6,992 nucleotides of DNA, taken from positions 1 through 6,992 of the forward strand of contig LIUJ01000209.1 in the NCBI GenBank assembly GCA_001462255.1. The letters are read 5' to 3'. This document shows, one piece after another, positions 1 to 6,410 of the stretch (position 1 is its first letter; every line of letters starts with the position of its first letter). The DNA comes from Fibrobacteria bacterium GUT77 (GTDB taxonomy: Bacteria; Fibrobacterota; Chitinivibrionia; Chitinivibrionales; Chitinispirillaceae). A program made the translations under genes and the position numbers. The notes under the pieces are model-generated. The model did no database searches. It was not told the DNA's origin and worked only from the letters and a program-made list of their open reading frames with translations.

Positions 1-7
1 ATCTAAC

Positions 8-75
8 CGTCATGGCGGACTTGATCCGCCATCTCCTTGAATAACAACAGATTGCGGGTCAAGCCCGCAATGACG
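8..75. repeat. Palindromic intergenic repeat made of two related hairpins
   Basis: Two 27-nt arms (8-34 and 49-75) flank a 14-nt spacer. Each arm folds by itself into an 8-bp stem with a 5-nt loop: 12-19 pairs with 25-32 around CTTGA, and 51-58 pairs with 64-71 around TCAAG. The outer ends are CGTCAT and ATGACG, so the arms are also inverted repeats of each other (23 of 27 positions) and the whole unit could form one long cruciform. The four differences between arms are two compensatory base-pair changes (14/30 against 53/69, and 19/25 against 58/64). This looks like a dispersed REP- or MITE-like element; sequences of the CGTCATTGCGGG type recur in many bacterial genomes. There is no T-run that would make it an ordinary terminator, and I see no target duplication. 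Confidence 0.8.
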
Positions 76-97
76 ACGATTTCGACAAGTTAAACGT

Positions 98-331
98 TTA
101 CACAGATATTGAAACTGTCTCGGCAACCTCAATCTGTTGTACGCCTACAAATTTGGAGTACACCTGAAAATCTTTCTCGACTTCAAGGCATAACGATATG
201 ACTTCCTTGATTTTCTCCAATACTTCCGGAACGGTGTCGGCTTGCGTGTGGCAACCCGTCAATGACGGTACGGAAGCGACATAAGAGCCGCTTTCGTCTT
301 GCTCAATCAATACCACAAAATTGTAGGTCAT
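98..331 (-). CDS. hicB: HicB-family antitoxin-like protein, no HicA partner in view
   Basis: A 77-residue protein of the short HicB type (partial RNase H-like fold). It begins MTYNFVVLIEQDESGSYVAS and continues with VPSLTGCHTQADT and an amphipathic helix (PEVLEKIKEVISLCLEVEK), which is the usual HicB layout. In HicAB systems HicB neutralises HicA, a small dsRBD-fold mRNA interferase, and often represses the operon. There is no C-terminal ribbon-helix-helix or helix-turn-helix here, so DNA binding by this protein alone is doubtful. The ATG is supported by a GAGGG ribosome binding site (340-344) with 8-nt spacing. No hicA-sized frame lies between it and the cellulase terminator or in the 97 bases downstream. 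A partner could lie left of position 1, beyond the palindromic repeat; otherwise this is a solitary HicB, which is common. The family call is firm; an antitoxin role is inferred. Confidence 0.85.
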   Translation of the reverse strand: MTYNFVVLIEQDESGSYVASVPSLTGCHTQADTVPEVLEKIKEVISLCLEVEKDFQVYSKFVGVQQIEVAETVSISV

Positions 332-383
332 ATCGTCAACCCTCTCACATTATCCCATTACCCATAAATAATATCTATCGCAC

Positions 384-408
384 AAAAGGGCGGCCGCGTG
401 ACCGCCCC
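384..408 (-). terminator. Intrinsic terminator of the cellulase gene
   Basis: On the minus strand, 32 bases after the cellulase stop codon, GGGCGG (407-402) pairs with CCGCCC (393-388). The stem extends by a T-G wobble and a C-G pair, giving 8 bp around an ACGC loop, followed by TTTT (387-384). A GC-rich stem, tetraloop and short T-run in this position are what a Rho-independent terminator needs. The T-run is short, so termination may be partial. It separates the cellulase from hicB. Confidence 0.8.
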
Positions 409-439
409 TATGAGCAATCTTCAAATCGTTAACCGGTCG

Positions 440-2497
440 TCAATACGTCACAACCTTCAACGACAACGGCGCTTTACCGGGGCCGCCGAAAAGCCGCAGA
501 AAGACAACGCTGTGCTTTAAGTTGCCCACGCTTAGGTCGGTCGTTTGGGCGCCGATCTTTCCCGACCGTACCTCCCTGCCCTGCAAATCAATCACCGAGT
601 AAGAAGTGAAACCGTGGCCTGCCGCCAACGACGCGGTGAAACCGCGTACCGTCGGCCTAAGGGCCACCTGAGCGCGTACGCCGTTGGCCTTTGCCGTATT
701 GTACTTTACCGAATTCGGCGGAGTCGCCGTGTCCGGCGGTTCTACAATATTCTGCTTATCGCCTATCAGCAGGAAGTAATCTACGTTGACCGCGCTCTGG
801 AAGTTCAACACTATCGTGTTGTTGCCGGCGTTGAGTCTTACCTTGGAACTGAGCGTCGCCGTTATGTAGGCGTCCCAACTACCCGTGTTGTTACCGCTTA
901 TCGTTCCGACGTTCTGCCCGTTCACGGATACGGTAAAGGAGTAACTCGGTATATCGGTGCCGGCGGCGACCCTGAACTGCATGGTGTAATCCCCGGCGCT
1001 CGACGCGCTCACGTTGTTGTAGGTCGTCGAGTAACCGCTTTCAATATAGCCGATGTTTGTAATGCCGTTGGCCGTTTCAGTTTTCATAGCATCACCGACT
1101 TTATTAGTGTAACTCTCCGCCTCGACCTTTATGGTATCCCCTCCTCCGCCAGACGGGGGCGTTACGGCGGTCGACGTAAAGTTCGCCGTAATCGTGGCGT
1201 TTGAAGTCAGGGTGACCGTCGTCGTCGCGGTGCTCGCGTTGGCGATGGAGGCGCCGCCCGTCGTAACCGTCCAACCGGTGAAACTGTAACCGCTTGCCGG
1301 CGTCGCCGCAATGCTTACCGCCGTCCCTCCGTCTACGGAGACCTGCGCCGAGTAATCCGCGTTATTGACCTTGACCGTGCCAGCGCCGTTGTCCGGAAGA
1401 CGACTGACCGTCAGCGTGTACTTTGTGGGCGTTGTGGGGTTCTGCGTGAAATTGGCCTTCACGGTCACGTTGCCGTTTACGGTTATTGACGTGGAGGCGC
1501 TGTTAGCGTTAGCGATTGTGCCGCTACCGGATGTTATCGTCCAGTTAGCGAATGTATAACCGCTTGCCGGAGTAGCCGATATAGTGACTTGCGTTCCCGC
1601 GCTTATGCTTGATTGACTGCTCGCCGGCGTAGTGGTTCCGCCCGCCGTCGGGTTCTTTTCGACAGTCAGCGTGTAGGTGGTTGGGGTTACGGGAGGATCA
1701 CCGCCACTTGGAGGATTGCCTGTGGCCGCTTTCTGATACCGATCAACCAACACAGCAGGACAACTGACCTCTTTGTAAGTCATCGTCGGATTATTGGCCG
1801 CCATAAGCCAATCGGCGTAGAAGTCGCAACCCGCCTTTAGCCACTCAAGCCCCGATTTGCCGAATACTTCGCTACATTTGCCCTTTAGTTGTGTTTGAGC
1901 TGACGGCAGAGACGTAGGGTTGCCCAAAGAAGCCAAGAGACCGCCCGACTGTTCGCCAAGCGCGGACTTGCTAATGCCTAACTGACCGGAAAAACTGTCA
2001 AACTGTCCCACTCCACCGCCCGGAACCAAAAAGTCAAACTGACCCCCGGCGACATCCCAGCCCATGTTGCTACCCATCACGATCAGGGTCTTCCCTATGA
2101 GCGCCTTATGCGTTGCACCAGCGCTTCCGTGCTTGAAGCCTCCGTCGAATTTGAGTTCAAAACATACCCCGCACCTATCGGTCGGCGTGGCCGCGAATCC
2201 GTACGCCTTATTCGGGTCGTTACTGTCTACGAACGGAATCATGTCCCAACATGTGTAGGAGTTACCCCCCTCGCATGAACTTTTGTTAGCGTCGCTTGTG
2301 TTCATTTTTTGGTTCTGCTTATTGCACTCCTTACACGGCCCGACGCCATTGGCAAATTGCTTGTCGCTCCAAGAGCAACTCGGCTTGCAACCGTCCCAAT
2401 AACGAGACATCCAACCGTTTTGTTGCGCGCTAACGGATGTAACGCCAAAAACAACAGATAACGCCATAGCCGCCAAAAACATCCTTTTCATACCCAT
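440..2497 (-). CDS. Secreted modular GH45 endoglucanase with CBM6-like module
   Basis: A 685-residue exported cellulase. GH45 enzymes cut internal beta-1,4 bonds of cellulose with inversion. Layout: signal peptide 1-24 (cleavage near SVSA/QQNG); GH45 domain about 28-253; two InlB-like 'bacterial repeat' domains 275-351 and 360-441; CBM6-like domain 454-578 (VEAESYTN..., TGSWDAY, NVDYFLL); C-terminal domain about 604-685. Linkers rich in Pro, Gly, Ser and Thr separate them. The GH45 signature SRYWDGCKPSCSW holds the expected catalytic base Asp35. QFDFLVPGGGVGQFD holds the expected acid Asp155, with Asp148 upstream. The histidine that fungal GH45 has in HFD is Gln here. The C-terminal domain resembles those of secreted Fibrobacter enzymes and may direct surface sorting. 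ATG 2497 is chosen over the in-frame TTG at 2503, because AGGTGG ends directly beside the TTG but 6 nt before the ATG. Its own promoter and terminator suggest a single-gene unit. Confidence 0.93.
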   Translation of the reverse strand: MGMKRMFLAAMALSVVFGVTSVSAQQNGWMSRYWDGCKPSCSWSDKQFANGVGPCKECNKQNQKMNTSDANKSSCEGGNSYTCWDMIPFVDSNDPNKAYGFAATPTDRCGVCFELKFDGGFKHGSAGATHKALIGKTLIVMGSNMGWDVAGGQFDFLVPGGGVGQFDSFSGQLGISKSALGEQSGGLLASLGNPTSLPSAQTQLKGKCSEVFGKSGLEWLKAGCDFYADWLMAANNPTMTYKEVSCPAVLVDRYQKAATGNPPSGGDPPVTPTTYTLTVEKNPTAGGTTTPASSQSSISAGTQVTISATPASGYTFANWTITSGSGTIANANSASTSITVNGNVTVKANFTQNPTTPTKYTLTVSRLPDNGAGTVKVNNADYSAQVSVDGGTAVSIAATPASGYSFTGWTVTTGGASIANASTATTTVTLTSNATITANFTSTAVTPPSGGGGDTIKVEAESYTNKVGDAMKTETANGITNIGYIESGYSTTYNNVSASSAGDYTMQFRVAAGTDIPSYSFTVSVNGQNVGTISGNNTGSWDAYITATLSSKVRLNAGNNTIVLNFQSAVNVDYFLLIGDKQNIVEPPDTATPPNSVKYNTAKANGVRAQVALRPTVRGFTASLAAGHGFTSYSVIDLQGREVRSGKIGAQTTDLSVGNLKHSVVFLRLFGGPGKAPLSLKVVTY
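1175..1675 (-). repeat. Two tandem InlB-like 'bacterial repeat' domains inside the cellulase
   Basis: Two diverged repeats of about 77 and 82 residues (1675-1445 and 1420-1175) share YTLTV at the start, then TISATPASGYTFANWT or SIAATPASGYSFTGWT, then IANA, and end in VKANF or ITANF. They match the divergent InlB B-repeat type (small beta domains) and sit between the catalytic and carbohydrate-binding modules. They probably act as a spacer or stalk; no catalytic residues are evident. This tract is GC-rich (about 70% by hand count for 1201-1260). Confidence 0.8.
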
Positions 2498-2503
2498 ACG
2501 CAA

Positions 2504-2510
2504 CCACCTT
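2504..2510 (-). promoter_or_regulatory. Ribosome binding site that fixes the cellulase start
   Basis: The minus strand reads AAGGTGG here. Six nucleotides separate it from ATG 2497, a good Shine-Dalgarno spacing, whereas the in-frame TTG at 2503 abuts it and could not be used efficiently. A further ATG at 2491 would sit 12 nt away and is less likely. Confidence 0.75.
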
Positions 2511-2573
2511 TCTACTGTTATAGTTTAAACAATTTGTTTGTAACCAACCTAGTTCTAAAAAAACCTCTACACT

Positions 2574-2602
2574 TTAATATAATATACGTTATAACAAGTC
2601 AA
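2574..2602 (-). promoter_or_regulatory. Candidate sigma-70 promoter of the cellulase gene
   Basis: The minus strand has TTGACT (2602-2597), five of six matches to the -35 consensus, then a 17-nt spacer and TATTAA (2579-2574). An alternative -10, TATATT, lies at 15-nt spacing. The surrounding sequence is AT-rich. It would give a leader of about 70 nt before the ribosome binding site. The match is by eye and no operator is evident. Confidence 0.5.
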
Positions 2603-2647
2603 ATTATGCGCAATATTTTCCACCTCGCCGCTTTTTCCGTCAATTCA

Positions 2648-5600
2648 CTACCAAACCCCCACAACCGTCGACACCTTCCCCGTCTTCCCGTCCGCCGTAT
2701 TTATCACCCCTCTAACCGCGTACGTCCCCTCGGATACTACGCGTCCTTTAGCGTCTTTCAAATCCCAAGACCCAACTTGACGTTTCTGTAGGTTACTATG
2801 GTTTTTGTCGCGAATTTTTATAACATTAACAAAATTACCGGCCGCGTCGTAAATCCGCAATTCGCAATCGAAAACGCGTTTGCCCTGCCAAAAGATACCT
2901 ACTTTACCCACGGATTTCGCTATCGGATTCGGGCCAAACGTCAATTCGTCTTGCGACGCGGTTACAATAGGGGATACGATTGCCGCGTTCGTCTCTGATT
3001 TTACGTCGGGAACCACCCGATCATTTGTTTGAACAGCGGTCACATCCGCCCACCGCGCTATCAACGTCATATCGCTTGTCACGTTGCTGTAATCTTTATC
3101 CCAAACAAGGACATAACCCTCTTTCGTAGGCTTGGGCGGGAGCGCCGATTTGCCGTTTTGCACCAATTGCATACCCATCTTATCGCCGGAATCGCTCACA
3201 AATGTTACCAAATGAGCGGCGCCGCCATACGGATTTGCCGATTCCGCGGTAACGGCGACCGTGGTTTCCCTACGTTTCTTTTGCGGCGTGAATACGAACT
3301 CATTGTCATCCCACACGCCGCTAAATCCCGATACGGCGGATTCGCTCGCCAAATAATTTTCTGATACGTTCAAATACTCAATTTCCATGTTCGTTAAACT
3401 GCTTATGAACAGCGAGTCCAAGTTATTATTATAACAAGTAAGCGTATATATGACACCTCGTGGCAGTATCAACTTTGTCAATTGATTGTTATCACAAAAC
3501 AGCCAATACGCATCACGATAACTCGATAAGTCCAATTTGGTTAGTTTGTTTCTTGAGCAATCTAACCATCCGAGTTGCAACCTCTCAGGCTTAGGTTGCA
3601 TAGGTAATTTTAGTGACTCTATTTTGTTGTCACAACAAATAAGCCGAGATAGATCAGTAATATTCGACATATCCAATTCCGTTAGTCTGTTTTCGTTACA
3701 AATTAGTACCACCAACAGAGTATTATTTGAGATATCTAACGTTGTTAACTTATTGTGTTGGCAATGGAGTTCGGTTAATAGTATGTTATTTGATACATCT
3801 AGTTTACTTAAATTATTATAACAGCACCATAGTAGATGCAATCCGATATTGTTTGACACATCCAATTCAGTCAACTCGTTGTTATCACAATAGAACATTC
3901 CTAACCCAACGAGGTGCTCTATTCCATCCAAGTTCTTTATAATTTTCCCGGTTATGGAACCAGATACATTAATAAGATAAATATCTGACACATCCGTTGT
4001 CAGTATCGGTTCACCGGCTTTTTTTCCAATTTCGTTACGTACCGCCGCAAGAAAATTAGCATCGGTAAACTCCTTTGTAATGTCGGTTTTTTGCGGCAAA
4101 AACATAAACTTAGAAGTGGCCGGAACGCCGGTTACCCAAGAACTGTTCAACATAAAATTACTGTCGCATTTCAACTCTTCTATCTTAATGCCCGTTACGT
4201 CCAGCATTTTCAGTTTGTTGTTGTTGCAATACAATTTTTTCAACGCAACGGCCGCCGGTACGCCCGTGGCTCTCTTTACAACTTGTAATTGATTCGGAGC
4301 GGTAACCGCATCCATTGTCAACTTATTCCCCGACACATTCAGCGATTTCAAACTGTTATTTGAGCAATCCAAACTTTGCAAAGCAATATTCTTAGACACG
4401 TCCAACGACGTAAGTGAGTTGTTGGAGCAGTTCAACGATTTCAGCGCGGTAAAATATTCTATTCCGCTTAAATCTTTTATACCTAAATTGCTTACGTTAA
4501 GATTGGTAATGTTTCCCACGTCTTGGCCGTATATCAGGCCGCTTGTGGGTTTACCGATAAGGTCGCATATCGCTTTGCGGAAGTTGGGGTCGACGAATTT
4601 TGATGTGATGTCGGGCAATACCACCGTGATTTCTACAGTGGTATTGCTAACCTCCGCATTAAAACTTCCGTCCATAATTTCCCACTTGCCTTCCTTAACT
4701 ATCGGCTCATTAATATCAAAAATTTGCCATGCGTCTTCGCTTCTTCCGTCAAACGGCAAAAACGCAGCTTTAATTTTGTATTTTCCCGGAGCTATATTAT
4801 CGGGCAACCTGCATTCCACGGAGTTTGCAATACGCCAACCCTGTATACTCGTTAAATTGCCGCCTCCCGTTAACGCGTCTATAGCGTATATCAATTTCCA
4901 CGTAACTCCAATAATTTCCACAAAGTTGTTTTTATCGTCTAACAGCGCCACCCCCAAGTTGCCTCCCGGAAAGTCTCTTGTGGTATTGTTATACACCAAG
5001 ATATCTTCCTTTCCGTCGCCGTATCCAAACGCTCCGATGTAAAATTTATCACCCGGATACAATACCGTAAGTCCGTCGTCGCCGATATCTTTAGCGTAAG
5101 ATCCCCCGGTCTTGCTGGCTCTAAACTGACCTATCAAGCTATAGCTGTTGTCTACCAATCCCGGTTTGATATTGATTATCGCGCTTTGAGCGTCATTAAA
5201 CGCTCCAACGGCGTTTTTAGGATCCAACGACGTGGTTAAATACCACCCGTCGCATTCACCGTCCCACCCCCAGTTAAAATGAAAGTAATTGCTTTCCTTA
5301 TCGTAGGCGTCGCATACAAACGCGTGACCTACGCTCCCAAAAACCCAATCCAATTTATTCCCGCTGTACAAAATCGGTCTGTTGTCGTCCAACTGCTTTC
5401 TTATTTCCGCGTGCCATTCCGTTTCTTTATTGTATGATGCCCTACTTATACTTTTCATAGCGTTACCGTATCCAAAATATGTGACTAACGCTATCATTGC
5501 GTTAGTTACAAACGCTCCGGAGGCGTTTGACCCGTACGCCATATCCACGCTCGCCCCGGCATGGCGCATTAATGTGGCTACGGCGTTGTTTTGCGTCGCG

Positions 5601-6334
5601 TTCGCGGTACCGTCGTAGACGTCTTTCATATTTTTCCAATCGTAATCGACATTAAATTCTATTCCGTTTTTACTTCCGTTGCCTCTTGTCGGATAGCCGT
5701 ATTTTTTCATTATTTGCGCCATAGCCGTAGCCACGCAACCGGTAGGGTTGTTGTTCGGGGTATTGTTGTTGTAAGGAGCGTCCTGCCCCCACTTGGTTTT
5801 CAGCGTATCCCCCACAATCTTTGTTGGGGCAAACGAGCCTTTTTTCCACAATTGTTTAGTGTCTTCACTCTGCGTAAACCCCTGTTCGTTCGCAAAGGCA
5901 ATTTGACGCGACAAATAATCCATCCAATACACAAAGTTCGGCGGCAGATTGCGTTCGTCGTAATTTCCGCCGGTAGAAAATCCCAGTATCGGACTTGCCA
6001 CATCGTCGGCCGCGACAATAACAAAACCGCCGTTATCGGATTCGCTCAAGCCGAACACGTAATAGAGCGTATCCTCCCCCGTCGATTCCAAATTTTTTTT
6101 CAACGCGCCGCCCACGTTGCCGGCGTGTTTTTGTCTCGCCTTCACGGCGATATGTTTTAGGCGGACATACCCTTTTGTTTGCGACGCTTGTTTATTGTCC
6201 GCGAAACGTTGCGCCGCCTGTTGGGCTTGTTCCGGGCCCACTCTTTTGGCGTATACCGCAATCGGTATGATAAGAAACGTAGCTAAAATCGCTAACGCCA
6301 AGCACTTTGCGTGTTTATTCAATTGGCACCCCAT
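2648..6334 (-). CDS. Secreted C10 (streptopain-like) cysteine protease with LRR modules
   Basis: A 1228-residue exported protease. Layout: signal peptide 1-29 (CLALAILATFLIIPIAVYA); Spi-type propeptide about 31-145; C10 domain about 170-390; beta-rich unassigned region about 392-573; LRR module 1, 575-749; LRR module 2, 751-1020; InlB-type repeat about 1032-1095; FlgD-like C-terminal domain about 1130-1228 (FGPNPI, LRIYDAAGNFV, GSWDLKDAKGR, GTYAVRGV). The catalytic Cys200 lies in TGCVATAMAQIMKKYGYP and His337 in VGHAFVCDAYD, followed by FHFNWGWDG; these match SpeB, whose family is made as a self-processed zymogen. SpeB itself is about 400 residues, so roughly 800 residues are added here. The LRRs probably bind protein or surface ligands. 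The start is uncertain: ATG 6334, GTG 6358 and TTG 6322 all keep the signal peptide and none has a classical Shine-Dalgarno except a weak GGGG before the TTG. No hairpin terminator is visible after the stop. Confidence 0.92.
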   Translation of the reverse strand: MGCQLNKHAKCLALAILATFLIIPIAVYAKRVGPEQAQQAAQRFADNKQASQTKGYVRLKHIAVKARQKHAGNVGGALKKNLESTGEDTLYYVFGLSESDNGGFVIVAADDVASPILGFSTGGNYDERNLPPNFVYWMDYLSRQIAFANEQGFTQSEDTKQLWKKGSFAPTKIVGDTLKTKWGQDAPYNNNTPNNNPTGCVATAMAQIMKKYGYPTRGNGSKNGIEFNVDYDWKNMKDVYDGTANATQNNAVATLMRHAGASVDMAYGSNASGAFVTNAMIALVTYFGYGNAMKSISRASYNKETEWHAEIRKQLDDNRPILYSGNKLDWVFGSVGHAFVCDAYDKESNYFHFNWGWDGECDGWYLTTSLDPKNAVGAFNDAQSAIINIKPGLVDNSYSLIGQFRASKTGGSYAKDIGDDGLTVLYPGDKFYIGAFGYGDGKEDILVYNNTTRDFPGGNLGVALLDDKNNFVEIIGVTWKLIYAIDALTGGGNLTSIQGWRIANSVECRLPDNIAPGKYKIKAAFLPFDGRSEDAWQIFDINEPIVKEGKWEIMDGSFNAEVSNTTVEITVVLPDITSKFVDPNFRKAICDLIGKPTSGLIYGQDVGNITNLNVSNLGIKDLSGIEYFTALKSLNCSNNSLTSLDVSKNIALQSLDCSNNSLKSLNVSGNKLTMDAVTAPNQLQVVKRATGVPAAVALKKLYCNNNKLKMLDVTGIKIEELKCDSNFMLNSSWVTGVPATSKFMFLPQKTDITKEFTDANFLAAVRNEIGKKAGEPILTTDVSDIYLINVSGSITGKIIKNLDGIEHLVGLGMFYCDNNELTELDVSNNIGLHLLWCCYNNLSKLDVSNNILLTELHCQHNKLTTLDISNNTLLVVLICNENRLTELDMSNITDLSRLICCDNKIESLKLPMQPKPERLQLGWLDCSRNKLTKLDLSSYRDAYWLFCDNNQLTKLILPRGVIYTLTCYNNNLDSLFISSLTNMEIEYLNVSENYLASESAVSGFSGVWDDNEFVFTPQKKRRETTVAVTAESANPYGGAAHLVTFVSDSGDKMGMQLVQNGKSALPPKPTKEGYVLVWDKDYSNVTSDMTLIARWADVTAVQTNDRVVPDVKSETNAAIVSPIVTASQDELTFGPNPIAKSVGKVGIFWQGKRVFDCELRIYDAAGNFVNVIKIRDKNHSNLQKRQVGSWDLKDAKGRVVSEGTYAVRGVINTADGKTGKVSTVVGVW
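3275..4612 (-). repeat. Two LRR modules in the protease, each with its own N-terminal cap
   Basis: Leucine-rich repeats with a regular 21-residue (63-bp) period, consensus LTxLDVSNNxxLxxLxCxxNx. The clearest run is four consecutive units in module 2, between about 3880 and 3625. Module 1 spans about 4612-4088 and module 2 about 4084-3275. Each begins with a similar cap (DITSKFVDPNF and DITKEFTDANF, then IGK and later LSGIE or LDGIE), continues into LRRs and ends in FxFxPQK. This fits duplication of a whole capped module. Most units carry a Cys in the second strand. This tract is clearly AT-rich compared with the cellulase gene. Confidence 0.85.
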
Positions 6335-6410
6335 TATTGAACGGTTACGGTTTACCACCGGCTGAATTGCCGTCTATTATGGTATAAATTAATACATAAA
6401 GCGTCCGCGT

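Noticed and set aside
8..75. A CRISPR repeat or tRNA reading of the hairpins
   Set aside because: There are only two arms in inverted, not direct, orientation, no regular spacers and no cloverleaf; a palindromic dispersed repeat explains the sequence.
545..1204. A 219-codon open frame on the plus strand
   Set aside because: It is antisense to the cellulase CBM6 and C-terminal region, is Arg-rich with no domain, and arises from the GC-rich codon pattern of the real gene.
2600..2647. A terminator after the protease stop codon
   Set aside because: The sequence contains GCGGCGAGGTGG and short inverted stretches but no stable stem followed by a T-run on the minus strand.
4419..5042. A 207-codon open frame on the plus strand
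   Set aside because: It lies antisense to the protease's LRR cap and beta-rich region and has no recognisable motif; the minus-strand frame has clear domains throughout.
5591..6160. A 189-codon open frame on the plus strand
   Set aside because: It is antisense to the protease propeptide and N-terminal part of the catalytic domain, with no coherent protein features.
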